Notes: generated from the sequence alone by a model not told the origin. Shown: positions 1-9,351, counted from the stretch's first letter. The stretch is DNA of 53,534 nt from Poseidonocella sp. HB161398 (GCF_005870025.1 NZ_VATA01000045.1:1-53534); one strand, 5' to 3'. Translations and numbers: made by a program.

Positions 1-137
1 GCCAGTTTCCGGACATGGCCGGGCCGGTGGGGGAGGGTGCCCCAGTGGCGGACCTCGCCGCCCCGCTCGTCCGCCGCAACGGCCACCGAGATCGTCGCCT
101 TGCGGACATCCAGCCCGATGAAGATGCTGTCCTGCAC
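1..137 (-). mobile_element. IS110-family transposase, N-terminal fragment (cut by window edge)
   Basis: Read leftwards from a GTG at 137, the first 45 codons give the opening of an IS110-type DEDD transposase: the IFIGLDVRKATISVAV segment carries the first catalytic Asp, followed by a GEVRHWGTLPHRP-like stretch. A purine-rich ribosome binding site (gggggagag) precedes the GTG. The gene runs off the left edge, so its completeness is unknown. The element abuts a truncated enolase-superfamily gene, which suggests that its insertion or an associated deletion removed that gene's 5' part. That last link is inference. Confidence 0.75.
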
Positions 138-245
138 TTGGTCTCTCCCCCATTCATGATGGCTCGGCGCCAGCCCGTCTGGCGCAACCCTCGAAGGAGA
201 ATGACGCGGGAGAGGCCACCGGCCCGGTCGGCTAACCTCGGGATC

Positions 246-940
246 ATGAGGTTTAAGATGCACAGTTGGAACGCGGGCGATGTCCGTGAGGAGATCGCCA
301 ATGTGCACAGCATGCGCGACAGGCTGGGCGCAGAGGCCAAGCTGATGCTCGACCCGGCCTGCGTCTTCGACAGCCTCAATGACGCGATCCGCGTCGGGCG
401 CGCCTGCGCCGATGCCGCCTTCCGCTGGTACGAGGACCCGATCCGCCCGATCGGCCTCGGCGCCTTCCGGCACCGCAAGCTGCGCGAGGCGATCGGCATC
501 CCGGTGCTGCAGACCGAGCATGTGCCCGGCCCCGAGGCCAAGGCGGATTTCCTGCTGGCGGGGGGGACGGACCTGCTGCGCGCCGACTGCCACTACGATC
601 TGGGCATCACCGGCTGCCTGAAGACCCTGCGTTTCGGCGAGAGCCTCGGCGTCAGCACCGAGTTCCGCGCGCCCTCGCCGATCCACCGCCACCTGGCCGC
701 CGCGCAGCAGTCCGAGACCATGTACGAGGTCGCCGATGTCTCGCCCGCGATGGACGACCCCTCGCCGCCGATCTATGCCTGCGGCTATTCCGACAACATT
801 GCCGCGATCTCGGCCGCGGGCACGCTGCCGGTGCTGCCTACGACCAGGGCCGGATCGCCGCCGGGCTGCTGCAGGCCGAGGAACTGCGCCTGGAGGCCGC
901 CCTGGCCGGGCCGGTGCTGGAGGAGGCCTGGGCGGAAAAT
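246..940 (+). pseudogene. Enolase-superfamily sugar-acid dehydratase remnant (mandelate racemase/muconate lactonizing type)
   Basis: The translation from 246 starts inside the (beta/alpha) barrel (FKMHSWNAGDVRE) and keeps three expected metal-ligand positions: Asp in LMLDP, Glu in RWYEDPI and Glu in LQTEHV. The capping N-terminal domain of about 120 residues is absent. Near 835-840 the reading frame shifts: the conserved C-terminal tail (YDQGRIAAGLLQAEELRLE) is only found in the next frame. A 5' deletion plus a frameshift make this a pseudogene. The family includes dehydratases for galactarate, glucarate and related acids, which fits the nearby uxaA-like gene. The exact 3' boundary is uncertain because the shifted frame stays open. 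Confidence 0.75.
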
Positions 941-1010
941 GGGCGCGCCCCTTCCGGGGCGGGGCCTGCCCGCCTATACTCGGCCGTCACCCAGCCGGCC
1001 GGAGACGCCC

Positions 1011-1922
1011 TTGTTCCAGATCAGCCATCTACGCAGCTTCGTCGCGGTGGGAACCGAGCTGAACTTCCGCCGCGCGGCGGAGAAGCTCAACATGACCCAG
1101 CCGCCGCTGACCCGGCAGATCCAGCTGCTCGAGCATGTGCTGGGGCTGCAGCTCTTCATCCGCAGCGGCCGCAGCGTGCGCTTCACCGCCGCGGGAGAAC
1201 GGTTCTTCCTCGAGGCGCAGGACATCCTGCGCCGGGCGGAGGCGGCGGCGCTCTCGACCCGGATGGTCAGCGAGGGGCGCAGCGGCACGGTGATCCTCGG
1301 CTGCATCCCGGTGGCGACGGTGACGCACATGCCCGGGGTGATCGGCGCCATCGGCCGCGACCTGCCGGGCCTGACGGTGACGCTGCGCGAGATGCTCAGC
1401 ACCGACCAGGTCGAAGCGCTTGCGGCCAGGACCATCGACCTGGGCGTGCTGCGCTACCCGCCGCAGGATCGGGCGCTGCGCCTCGAACGCGTGCTCGACG
1501 ACCGCTTCCGGCTGGCCGTGCACCGGGCGCATCCGCTGGCCGCGAAGGCGCAGCTGTCGCTTGCGGATCTGCATGGCGCGCCCTGCCTGATGCATTCGCC
1601 CTCGGTCGGCTGGTACGTGCACGGCATCCTCAACGGGCTTTTCCTGGGATCGAATGTGCGGCCGAGGATCGTGCAGTATCTCGACAACACGCCGACGATC
1701 CTGGCCATGGTCAATGCCGGGATCGGGCTGGCGCTGGTGCCGGGCTCGGCGCGGGTGATGGGCTTTGCCGATGTCGTCTGGCGCGAGATCGCGCTGCCCG
1801 CCGAGGCGCGGATCGAGGCCTATCTGGCCTGGAGCGACGGCGCGCTCGACACGCCCGCGGTGGCGCGGGTGCACGGCTATCTGCTCGAGGCCGAGGCGCT
1901 GGCCGCGGCGGGCGCCGGATAG
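1011..1922 (+). CDS. LysR-family transcriptional regulator
   Basis: This 303-residue protein has the standard LysR layout. An N-terminal winged helix-turn-helix (LRSFVAVGTELNFRRAAEKL, then MTQPPLTRQIQLLE) is followed by a two-lobed effector-binding domain (GTVILGCIPVATV to the end). I chose the TTG at 1011 because it puts the usual F-x-x-S-H-L-R-S-F opening at residue 2 and has a ggag motif 7 bases upstream. An ATG at 939 is in frame but would overlap the dying enolase gene and add non-family sequence. It lies just upstream of uxaA on the same strand and probably controls sugar-acid catabolic genes. The effector cannot be read from sequence. Confidence 0.88.
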   Translation: MFQISHLRSFVAVGTELNFRRAAEKLNMTQPPLTRQIQLLEHVLGLQLFIRSGRSVRFTAAGERFFLEAQDILRRAEAAALSTRMVSEGRSGTVILGCIPVATVTHMPGVIGAIGRDLPGLTVTLREMLSTDQVEALAARTIDLGVLRYPPQDRALRLERVLDDRFRLAVHRAHPLAAKAQLSLADLHGAPCLMHSPSVGWYVHGILNGLFLGSNVRPRIVQYLDNTPTILAMVNAGIGLALVPGSARVMGFADVVWREIALPAEARIEAYLAWSDGALDTPAVARVHGYLLEAEALAAAGAG

Positions 1923-2035
1923 ATGCCCGCCGGGTATCGGTCCTGTCCCTTTCGGCATTGGACGGGCATCGGCCGCCGGGCCTAGCCTCCGGTGACCGGC
2001 GGCCGATGCCCCCGGCAGAGGGGGAGGACCCGGAC

Positions 2036-3571
2036 TTGACCCAGATCGAGGCGGCGGACCGCGTGATCCGCATCCATCACGAGGACGATGTCGGCATCGC
2101 GCGGCAGCGGATCGAGGCGGGCACGCCGGTTGGCGGCATCGGCCCGGCGCTGGCGGCGATCCCGGCGGGCCACAAGATCGCGCTGCGCGCCCTGGAAGCG
2201 GGCAGCCCGGTGCGCCGCTACGGCCAGGTGATCGGCCATGCCACGGCGCCGATCGCGGCGGGGGCGCATGTCCATGTCCACAATCTCGACATTGCCGGGA
2301 CCGCCCGCGCGGCCGAGATCGGCTCGGCCCGCAAGGGACGCCCGGCCCCGGCGCCCGCGCGGGTCTTCGACGGCATCCTGCGCCCCGACGGACGGGTGGC
2401 GACGCGCAACTACATCGGCATCCTGACGACGGTGAACTGTTCGGCCCATGTGGCCGAACTGGTCGCCTCGGTCTTCGCGCGCAATCCGCTGACCGGCGAG
2501 GACCCGCTGGCGGACTATCCCAATGTCGACGGGGTGGTGGCGCTGACCCACAAGAGCGGCTGCGGCATGAGCGCGGGCGCGCCGCTGCAGCTTCTGCGCC
2601 GCACGCTCGGCGGCTATGCCCGGCACCCCAATTTCAGCCATGTGCTGGTCTTCGGGCTCGGCTGCGAGGTCAACCAGATCGGCGGCTTCGTCGAGGCGGA
2701 GCGGCTGGCCGGGCGGCTGGCGAGCCTCGACATCCAGGGCGCGGGCGGCGCGCGCGCCGCGGTGGCGCGCGGCGTGGCGCTGGTCAGCGACTGCCTGGCC
2801 GAGAGCAACCGCGCCGCCCGCGTCCCGGTCCCCGCCTCGGCGCTGAAGCTGGCGCTGATCTGCGGCGGATCGGACAGCTATTCCGGCCTGACCGCCAACC
2901 CGGCGCTCGGCGCGGCGGCCGACCTGCTGGTCGCGCAGGGCGGCACCGCGATCCTGTCGGAGACGCCCGAGACCTGGGGGGCGGAGCATCTGCTGGCCGC
3001 CCGTGCCGCGCGGCCCGAGGTGGGCGAGGCGCTGCTCGAACGGATCCGCTGGTGGGAGGCCTATGCCCGCCGCCATGACGTGTCGCTGAACGCCAACCCG
3101 ACCCCCGGCAACAAGGCCGGCGGGCTGACGACGATCCTCGAGAAATCCCTCGGCGCGCTGGCCAAGGGCGGCACCACCGACCTGGAGGAGGTCGTGGGCT
3201 ATGCCGAGCCGGTGACGCGGCCGGGGCTCGTCTTCATGGACGGGCCGGGCTACGACCCGGTGCAGGTGACCGGCCAGATCGCCTCGGGCGCCAATCTCGT
3301 CGCCTTCACCACCGGCCGCGGCAGCGTCTTCGGCGCCAAGCCCGCGCCGACGCTGAAGCTGGCCTCGAACAGCGCCATGTACCGCCGCATGCAGGACGAC
3401 ATGGACATCGATTGCGGCACGGTCCTCGAAGGCCGCGAGAGCATTGCCGACTGCGGCGCGCGGATCTTCGAGGCGCTGCTGGCCACCGCCTCGGGCCGTC
3501 CGACCGCGAGCGAGACGATGGGCTTCGGCGGCCACGAATTCGCCCCCTGGCAGACCAGCGCGGCGATCTGA
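2036..3571 (+). CDS. uxaA: Altronate/galactarate dehydratase (UxaA family)
   Basis: The 511-residue product begins with a SAF domain (about residues 5-75: VIRIHHEDDVGIA, RYGQVIGHA, HVHNL). A long D-galactarate/altronate dehydratase domain follows (RNYIGILTTVNCSAHVAE, LTHKSGCGMSAG, FGLGCEVNQIGG). The family is Fe2+-dependent and converts altronate to 2-keto-3-deoxygluconate or galactarate to 5-keto-4-deoxyglucarate. I favour the TTG at 2036 because a strong gggggagga motif sits about 8 bases upstream; the in-frame ATG at 2006 is the alternative. Its former companions (an enolase-type dehydratase and a TTT transporter) are broken, so it may be an orphan step. The exact sugar acid is not determinable here. 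Confidence 0.87.
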   Translation: MTQIEAADRVIRIHHEDDVGIARQRIEAGTPVGGIGPALAAIPAGHKIALRALEAGSPVRRYGQVIGHATAPIAAGAHVHVHNLDIAGTARAAEIGSARKGRPAPAPARVFDGILRPDGRVATRNYIGILTTVNCSAHVAELVASVFARNPLTGEDPLADYPNVDGVVALTHKSGCGMSAGAPLQLLRRTLGGYARHPNFSHVLVFGLGCEVNQIGGFVEAERLAGRLASLDIQGAGGARAAVARGVALVSDCLAESNRAARVPVPASALKLALICGGSDSYSGLTANPALGAAADLLVAQGGTAILSETPETWGAEHLLAARAARPEVGEALLERIRWWEAYARRHDVSLNANPTPGNKAGGLTTILEKSLGALAKGGTTDLEEVVGYAEPVTRPGLVFMDGPGYDPVQVTGQIASGANLVAFTTGRGSVFGAKPAPTLKLASNSAMYRRMQDDMDIDCGTVLEGRESIADCGARIFEALLATASGRPTASETMGFGGHEFAPWQTSAAI

Positions 3572-3776
3572 GGCGCAGACCGCGCGCCGGGGTGTCGTCC
3601 GCGCCCGAGCCTGCATCGTCCGCGCGCGGCGAAACCGGAGACGGGTCGGGAGGAGCGGCCCCCTGCCGCCAGACAGGACAAGGATCCGCATGGGGTCCGG
3701 GACGCGCCCCGCCGGACGGGCGCGATCGGGCGGGGCGCGGCCATTGCCGCGGGACCGCGCATGGAACCTGCCCGGC

Positions 3777-4695
3777 GGGAGGAGAGGCACGGGAACATCC
3801 TGGCCAGCCTTGCCGCAGCGATGGCCATGTCCGGCCTTGCCGGCTAGGCCGTGCCGCTGCATCCCGCGGATGCTGAAGAGATGCCGGCGACTGGCCCGGG
3901 CGGCCGGTCCAGGTGATCGTGCCCTGCAATCCCGGCGGCGACACCGATGTCAACGCGCGGCTCTGCGCCAGGTACCGGGAACCTCCCTGCCGGTGGTCAA
4001 TGCCACCGGCGCGGGCGGCTCGATCGCCACGCGCCAGGTCGCGGCGGCGGCGCTGGACGGGCAGATGGTGCTTCTCTTCCACGCCGCCAGGTTCGCCAAT
4101 GCGGCTTCGGGCATTCCGGATCCGGCCTTGCGCGATTTCAAGCTGGCCGCCGTGGCCGGGACCAAGCCCGCCATGATCGTCACCAAGCGCGCCGATGCGC
4201 CCTGGCAGACGCTTGAGGAGCTGGCCGAGGCCGGCAGGGCGGCACCTTCTGCTTGATCGCCAAGCTCTTCGAACTGGCGGGGGTGGAGGTCGACGCCGTC
4301 GCGCTCGGCGGCGCCGCGGACCGCCGTCCTTGGCGGCAATGCCGACGTCGCGCAGAACCCGGTCGGCCAGGTGAAGCCCTATCTCCACGCGGGCCGGCTG
4401 CGCGGGCTGGCGGCACTGCGCCCCGACCGCAACCCGTGCCGGCCGGACATGGCTTCCGGGGTCGAGCAGGGCTATGACGTCGCCTTCGTCTACGGCTACG
4501 TCTTCCCGGAGGCCACGCCGGAGGCGATGGCCGACCGCTTCGGCGCCGCGGCGACGGAGATCGCGACCGGCAGCGAGGCGGATGCAGAGGACGTCGCCCC
4601 GACCTATTTCCGGACCCAATCGCGCTGACCGGCGAGCAAGCCGCGGTGCGGCTCGAAACCGTCGAGGCCACGGTCGGCCGGGTGGATTTCCCCCG
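3777..4695 (+). pseudogene. tctC: TctC-type substrate-binding protein pseudogene
   Basis: Pieces of a TTT periplasmic binding protein appear in order but in changing frames. They are a signal-peptide-like stretch (ILASLAAAMAMSGLAG) ended by an in-frame TAG near 3847; VQVIVPCNPGGDTDVNAR near 3910-3960; LPVVNATGAGGSIATRQV through MIVTKRADAPWQTLEELAEA in another frame; IAKLFELAGVEVDAVALGG near 4260; and KPYLHAGRLRGLA to PTYFRTQS near 4375-4625. A final piece (LTGEQAAVRLETVEA) lies in yet another frame. At least four frame changes and one stop rule out a functional product. A good Shine-Dalgarno (ggaggag) remains at the 5' end, but no intact ATG follows it. Confidence 0.85.
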
Positions 4696-4752
4696 GCGCT
4701 GCAGGGAGTGGCGGGGCCGCCGCTCCCGATCCGGACCGGGAGGAGAGCGACC

Positions 4753-5222
4753 ATGCATCCGGGATCCGGGGACATCATTTCCGGCGCGGGGCTGACCGCG
4801 GCTGCCGCCGCCATCTGGCGGACCGGCGGCGCCGTGCCGAAGGACTTCGACAGCGGAGTCGGTTCGGGCTTCATGCCGCGGGCCGCGGGGCCCGCGCTCG
4901 GGCTCGCGGCGCGGGCGGGTGCCTGCGGGCTCAACAACCGCGGCTTCGACGTGGCGACGCTCTTCGCGGCCGGGCCGCGCGGCCTCCTGATGCCGGGCTT
5001 CGGCTATCCGGTGCCGCGGCCGATCCTCGGCGCCGCGCTGGGGCCGATGGCCGAGAAGAACCTGCGCATCGCGACGATGCCGGGCCATGGCGACCTGACG
5101 GCGCTGCCGATCCGGCGGTTCTCGGCCGCGGCGCCGGCGCTGGCCGTGCTCTGTGCCGGCTGGATGCTCCTGGCGCAGCTGCGGCCGGTTCGATCCCGGC
5201 ACGGCGGCCTCGGGCCCCGGCC
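4753..5222 (+). pseudogene. Collapsed tctB-tctA fusion remnant
   Basis: An ATG at 4753 with a good gggaggagag site opens a TctB-like N-terminus (GDIISGAGLTAAAAAIWRTG, then DFDSGVGSGFMPRAAGPALGL). After about 60 residues it passes directly into the last part of a TctA-like membrane protein (FDVATLFAAGPRGLLMPGFG, RPILGAALGPMAEKNLR, then a final hydrophobic helix ending LLAQLRP). The C-terminal half of TctB and about 85% of TctA are missing, so a large internal deletion fused the two genes in frame. The frame continues past the natural end into the opposing LysR gene. Together with the preceding tctC remnant it records a lost TTT operon. Confidence 0.75.
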
Positions 5223-5228
5223 CGCGCC

Positions 5229-6116
5229 TCACTGCAGCGCGCGGGCGATCTGCTGGGCGAATTTCGCCGAGGCGACGGGCAGGGTGCGGCCGCGCATCTG
5301 CCCGAGCAGCAGGAGCCCCGGATCGATGTCGCCCGGATGCAGCGGGCGCAGCACCAGCCCCGAGCGGGAGGTCGGCGGGATGCCGATCGGGATCTGGAAG
5401 CCGACCACCTCCTCGTAGAGCACGTATTGCCGCATCAGGTCGAAGCTGTCGGCCTCGAGCACCGGGCGCAGCGACATCGAGCGGCCGCGCGTCGCCTTCT
5501 CCAGCAGGTGGCGGACGCCGTATTCCTGCGAGGGCACGATATGGCGCTCGGCCAGGCAGTCGCGCAGCCGCAGCACCTCGCGGCGGGCCAGCGGATGGTC
5601 CCCGGACAGCACCGCGCAGACCGGCTGCTCGGTCGCCTGGATCACCTCGAAATCGACCAGGTGCACCGGCTCGAAGACCAGCGCGAGGTCGGAGGCGAAG
5701 GTGCTCAGCTCCTCCTCGGCGCGGGCGCGGTCGCGGATGCGGATCGAGAAGGTCACGCCGGGATGCTCCCTGCGGTAGAGCGCCACCTCGCGCGGCAGGA
5801 AGACCGGGTTCAGCGCCTGCGAGCAGGCGATCGAGACATGGCCGCGGCGCTCGCCGCCGAGATCGGCGATCAGGCTGCGCACCCGCGCGAGATCGCCGAG
5901 CTGCGCCTGGATGTGCTGCATCAGCAGCTCGCCCGCCGGGTTCAGCCGCACCCCGCGCGGCAGCCGCTCGAAGATCGGCGCGCCGAACTCCTCCTCGAAA
6001 TTCTGGATGCGACGGTTCAGCGCGGAACTGGTGATGTTCATGTCCTCGGCGGCGCGGCGGATCGAGCCCGCGCGGGCGGTGTCGCGGATCATCGTCAGGG
6101 TCACGAGATGGCGCAT
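5229..6116 (-). CDS. LysR-family transcriptional regulator
   Basis: This 295-residue LysR protein starts with MRHLVTLTMIRDTARAGSIRRAA and has the helix-turn-helix recognition helix NITSSALNRRIQNFEEEFGA. The effector domain spans roughly residues 90-290. It converges on the dead tctC/tctBA genes and may once have regulated them. Alternatively it may act on the ureide cluster whose hpxZ-like gene lies upstream on the same strand, separated by about 260 bases. It is intact, with normal codon use, so selection still acts on it or decay has not reached it yet. Confidence 0.87.
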   Translation of the reverse strand: MRHLVTLTMIRDTARAGSIRRAAEDMNITSSALNRRIQNFEEEFGAPIFERLPRGVRLNPAGELLMQHIQAQLGDLARVRSLIADLGGERRGHVSIACSQALNPVFLPREVALYRREHPGVTFSIRIRDRARAEEELSTFASDLALVFEPVHLVDFEVIQATEQPVCAVLSGDHPLARREVLRLRDCLAERHIVPSQEYGVRHLLEKATRGRSMSLRPVLEADSFDLMRQYVLYEEVVGFQIPIGIPPTSRSGLVLRPLHPGDIDPGLLLLGQMRGRTLPVASAKFAQQIARALQ

Positions 6117-6155
6117 GGGATCTCACTGCTGCAAAAAACGCATCGGAATGCTGAA

Positions 6156-6161
6156 ATCATA
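6156..6161 (-). promoter_or_regulatory. Extended -10 promoter candidate for the LysR gene at 5229-6116
   Basis: Reading leftwards, TATGAT is preceded by TGC (TGCTATGAT, an extended -10 pattern) in an unusually AT-rich stretch 40-45 bases before the start codon. A -35 element is poor (TGTGAA, 17 bases upstream). The half-sites ACTGCT (6124-6129) and AGCAGT (6161-6166) form an inverted pair flanking this region and could be regulator contacts. Confidence 0.35.
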
Positions 6162-6378
6162 GCAGTAGAATTCGGCGCTTCACAGCGGCACGATGACCCC
6201 GGAACGCGCCTCTGCCGCTGCCGGAGGCGTCGCCCGGCACCCTTCATCCCTTGCGGAGATCCCCTGTCCGATGCGCGACGACGACCCTGTCTGCAACGGC
6301 CGTCAACGGGCGGCAGAGGCCGCCCCCGCGATGCCGCGCAGGGCTGTCCGGACGGCCGCAGGCCGCCGCCGGTCCGGG

Positions 6379-6756
6379 TCAGGGATCGAGGCTGACATGC
6401 GCCGAGACGATGCGCCAGCCTTCCGGGCGGCGCATCCAGACCTGGCTCTGCCTGCCGCGGCGGCCGGAGCCGAGGCGCCGGTACTCGCAGGTGGCGGTGC
6501 CGAAATCGGCCGAGAAGGCGGTGATCCGCACCTCGCTGAGCTCGCGCGCGGTGTCCGGCACGTCGCGGTTGCGGCGGAAGGCGGCGATCTCGGCATGGCC
6601 GTAGAGCCCGCCGCCGGGCGCCAGCCGCACCGCGCGCGGGTCCTCCCAGAAGAACCCCGTCAGCCGCGCGACGTCATTGGCCGCCAGCGCCGCCTCGTAG
6701 GCGTCGAACTCGGCCCGGATCTCGGCCTCCGTGGATGCCCTGTCGACCTCTTCCAT
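6379..6756 (-). CDS. HpxZ/AtzH-like protein (DUF3225, SnoaL-like fold)
   Basis: The 125-residue product matches the small NTF2-like family that contains HpxZ (oxalurate catabolism) and AtzH (cyanurate pathway). Visible features are [21 protein letters not shown], a central [14 protein letters not shown], and a C-terminal [20 protein letters not shown] strand. In cyanurate catabolism AtzH was reported to process a dicarboxyurea by-product; HpxZ is needed for oxalurate use. It is transcribed away from the cysteine hydrolase gene, and the 62-base divergent gap (6757-6818) presumably holds both promoters. The neighbouring AtzG- and AtzE-like genes strongly support this family call. The true substrate is unknown. 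Confidence 0.82.
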   Translation of the reverse strand: MEEVDRASTEAEIRAEFDAYEAALAANDVARLTGFFWEDPRAVRLAPGGGLYGHAEIAAFRRNRDVPDTARELSEVRITAFSADFGTATCEYRRLGSGRRGRQSQVWMRRPEGWRIVSAHVSLDP

Positions 6757-6818
6757 CCCCTCAGCCTCCGCCTGTGCCGGAGCCTCGCCGGGCCCCCGGT
6801 AGAAAGGAATGCAGCAAA

Positions 6819-7505
6819 ATGAGCGATGTGCAACTGGCCGCAGAGCCCGGCCCCCTGGAATTCGACCCCGGGCGCGCCGCGCTGGTGGTGATCGACATGC
6901 AGCGCGACTTCCTGGAGCCGGGCGGCTTCGGCGAGACGCTGGGAAATGACGTGTCGCTGCTGCAGGCGGCGGTCGGGCCCTGCCGGGTCGCGCTGGAGGC
7001 GGCGCGACGGGCGGGCATGCTGGTGATCCACACCCGCGAGGGCCACCGGCCGGATCTCTCGGACGCGCCGCCCGCTAAGCTCGCGCGCGGCGCGCCGAGC
7101 CGGCGGATCGGCGATCCCGGCCCGATGGGGCGCATCCTGGTGCGCGGCGAGCCCGGCCATGACATCGTCGCGGCGCTCTATCCGGAGCCGGGCGAGGTGG
7201 TGCTCGACAAGCCCGGCAAGGGCGCCTTCCACCAGACCGACCTGGCGCAGATCCTCGCCAATGGCGGCATCGACACGCTGCTGGTCTGCGGCGTCACCAC
7301 CGAGGTCTGCGTGCACACGACGATCCGCGAGGGCAATGACCGCGGCTACCGCTGCGTGGCGATCGGCGATGCCTGCGCCTCCTACTTCCCCGAATTCCAC
7401 CGCGTCGGCCTGGAGATGATCAAGGCGCAGGGCGGGATCTTCGGCTGGGTCAGCGACGCGCAGAGCTTCGCCGCGGCCCTGTCCGCCGCCGAGGCGGCAG
7501 CCTGA
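6819..7505 (+). CDS. Biuret hydrolase-like cysteine hydrolase (isochorismatase-like superfamily)
   Basis: This 228-residue enzyme has the full Asp-Lys-Cys triad: Asp26 (VVIDMQRDF), Lys131 (LDKPGKGAF) and Cys164 ([11 protein letters not shown]). The Lys-Cys spacing of 33 and Asp-Lys spacing of 105 are close to those of biuret hydrolase (BiuH). It also keeps the BiuH-like [11 protein letters not shown] and [11 protein letters not shown]...RGEPG segments. Other members of the superfamily are RutB ureidoacrylate hydrolase, N-carbamoylsarcosine amidase and oxamate hydrolases. The enzyme should hydrolyse a C-N bond of a small amide, releasing ammonia or urea-type products. The ATG at 6819 has an agaaagga motif about 9 bases upstream. 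It is the first gene of an operon with a permease and AtzG/AtzE-like genes. Confidence 0.83.
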   Translation: MSDVQLAAEPGPLEFDPGRAALVVIDMQRDFLEPGGFGETLGNDVSLLQAAVGPCRVALEAARRAGMLVIHTREGHRPDLSDAPPAKLARGAPSRRIGDPGPMGRILVRGEPGHDIVAALYPEPGEVVLDKPGKGAFHQTDLAQILANGGIDTLLVCGVTTEVCVHTTIREGNDRGYRCVAIGDACASYFPEFHRVGLEMIKAQGGIFGWVSDAQSFAAALSAAEAAA

Positions 7506-7561
7506 GACGACCGGGCGGGGCAAGGGCCCTGCCGGGAACCTTCCGATTGGAGAGCGTGCAG

Positions 7562-9142
7562 ATGGACAAGACGACAGTGAAGCTCTGGACACCGGGCGAC
7601 TGGAATGCCCTGTTCGGGCTCGGAACGAACGTGCTGGTCAACCTCCTGGTGATGACCGGCCTGCTGAAATACGTGGTCGGCCTGCCCGACGAGCTGACCT
7701 TCGGGCGCATCCTGCCCGCGGTCGGCATGATGCTGTTCCTGGGCAACATGTACTATGCCTGGATGGGGCTGCGCCTGGCCCGGAAAGAGGGCCGCGCGGA
7801 TGTCTGCGCGCTGCCCTCGGGCCCGTCGGTGCCGCACATGTTCATCGTGGTCTTCGTCATCATGCTGCCGATCCTCGGCCAGACCGGCGATCCGGTGAAG
7901 GCCTGGGAGGCGGGGCTGGCCTGGGTCTTCCTGCAGGGCTTCATCCTGATCGGCGGCTCCTTCCTGGCGCCGGTCATCCGCCGCATCACGCCGCGCGCGG
8001 CGCTGCTCGGGACGCTGGCCGGCGTGTCGCTGGCCTTCATCGCCATGCGCCCGGCAACCGAGATCTTCATGACCTCGATCATCGGCCTGACCTGCCTCGC
8101 GATCATCCTGGTCAGCTGGTTCGGCGGGGTGAAGTATCCCCGCGGCATCCCGGCGGGGCTCGTCGCCATCGTCGCCGGCATGGTGCTGGCCTGGGGCGCG
8201 GCGGCGCTCGGCATGCCCGAGATCGGCGGCATGGATGCCGGCGCCCTGGCGGCGAGCTTCGCGCATTTCGGCTTCTCGATCCCGCTTCCGGCCGTCGACC
8301 ATGTCTTCTCGGGCTTCGAGTTCCTCGGCTTCATCCTGGTCACCGCCATCCCCTTCGGCGTCTACGACCTGGTCGAGGCGATGGACAACGTGGAATCCGC
8401 CGAGGCCGCGGGCGATGTCTATTCGACCACCGAGGCGATCTCGGCCGAGGGCGCGATCTCGCTGATCGGCACGCTTCTCGGCTCGCCCTTCGCCAATGCG
8501 GTCTATATCGGCCATCCCGGCTGGAAGGCCATGGGCGGGCGGATCGGCTATTCCGCGGCGACCGGGCTCTTCGTACTGGTGCTGGCCTGGTTCGGGGTGC
8601 TGGCGGTCTTCCTGAACCTCGTGCCGGTGGTCGCGATCTCGCCGATCCTGCTCTATATCGGCATGCTGATCGGCGCGCAGGCCTTCCAGACCTCGCCGAT
8701 GAAGCACGCCCCGGCGGTGATCCTCGGCATCGTGCCGCATCTGGCGGCCTGGGCGAAGACGCTGATCGACGGCGCGCTCGGCGCGGCCGGGGCAGAGGTC
8801 ACGCCGGATCTGGTCGCGGGCATGGCGCAGAACGGCGTGCTCTACCAGGGGCTCGGCGTGCTCGGCAGCGGCGCGATCCTGACCGGGCTGGTGCTGGCGG
8901 CGATCGGGGTCTTCGTGATCGAGCGCAACTTCCCCTGGGCGGCGGCCTTCGCCGCGGCGGGGGCGGTGCTGACCTTCTTCGGCTTCATGCACGGGCCCGA
9001 GGTCGGCTTCGGCGTGACGCCGGGCGTGGCGCTGGCCTATGCGGTGGTGGCGGTGTTCCTCTATCTCTGCCCGAAGCTCGCCGTGGCCGATCCCGCGCCC
9101 GAGAGCCTCGAACCCGCCGCCGGCGCGCAGCCCGCGGAATGA
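7562..9142 (+). CDS. NCS2/AzgA-like membrane permease (ureide or nucleobase uptake, substrate inferred)
   Basis: This 526-residue polytopic inner-membrane protein has about 13 hydrophobic segments. It carries an NCS2/AGZA-like pattern: FGLGTNVLVNLLVMTGLL near the N-terminus, AGVSLAFIAMRPATEIF, and the EAMDNVESAEAAGD segment that corresponds to the substrate and cation-binding helix region. Relatives are often annotated only as permease or 'regulator'. It sits 56 bases after the cysteine hydrolase gene and overlaps the next gene by 4 bases (ATGA). This makes it the probable importer for the compound degraded by the cluster. Substrate assignment is contextual. Confidence 0.75.
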   Translation: MDKTTVKLWTPGDWNALFGLGTNVLVNLLVMTGLLKYVVGLPDELTFGRILPAVGMMLFLGNMYYAWMGLRLARKEGRADVCALPSGPSVPHMFIVVFVIMLPILGQTGDPVKAWEAGLAWVFLQGFILIGGSFLAPVIRRITPRAALLGTLAGVSLAFIAMRPATEIFMTSIIGLTCLAIILVSWFGGVKYPRGIPAGLVAIVAGMVLAWGAAALGMPEIGGMDAGALAASFAHFGFSIPLPAVDHVFSGFEFLGFILVTAIPFGVYDLVEAMDNVESAEAAGDVYSTTEAISAEGAISLIGTLLGSPFANAVYIGHPGWKAMGGRIGYSAATGLFVLVLAWFGVLAVFLNLVPVVAISPILLYIGMLIGAQAFQTSPMKHAPAVILGIVPHLAAWAKTLIDGALGAAGAEVTPDLVAGMAQNGVLYQGLGVLGSGAILTGLVLAAIGVFVIERNFPWAAAFAAAGAVLTFFGFMHGPEVGFGVTPGVALAYAVVAVFLYLCPKLAVADPAPESLEPAAGAQPAE

Positions 9143-9351
9143 CCGGGATGACCCACGAGGCCTATATCGACGCGATGTCGGAGATGATGCAGCTGCCCGT
9201 CGCGGCAGAGCACCGCCCCGGCACCGCCCGGTTCCTCGCGATCGCCGCCGAAATGGCGGCGATCCTCGACGGGGTCGTGCTCGACGATGGCGAGCTGGTG
9301 CTGGCGCCGGTCTTCTGCCCGCCGGCCACCGGGGAGGACGGCTATGCGTGA
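9139..9351 (+). CDS. AtzG/HpxX-like small subunit (DUF4089)
   Basis: This 70-residue protein (MTHEAYIDAMSEMMQLPV, then GTARFLAIAAEMAAILDGVVL) belongs to the short helical family that includes AtzG and HpxX. These proteins resemble GatC and form a complex that stabilises the AtzE-type amidase. It starts within the permease stop (ATGA overlap) and overlaps the amidase start by 8 bases. Such tight translational coupling fits a 1:1 subunit pair. It is easily missed because of its size, but its position between permease and amidase makes it secure. Confidence 0.85.
   Translation: MTGMTHEAYIDAMSEMMQLPVAAEHRPGTARFLAIAAEMAAILDGVVLDDGELVLAPVFCPPATGEDGYA

Noticed and set aside
939-1010. Upstream ATG (939) as start of the first LysR gene
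   Set aside because: It would add 24 residues unlike any LysR N-terminus and overlap the end of the enolase remnant. TTG at 1011 has the better spacing and family fit.
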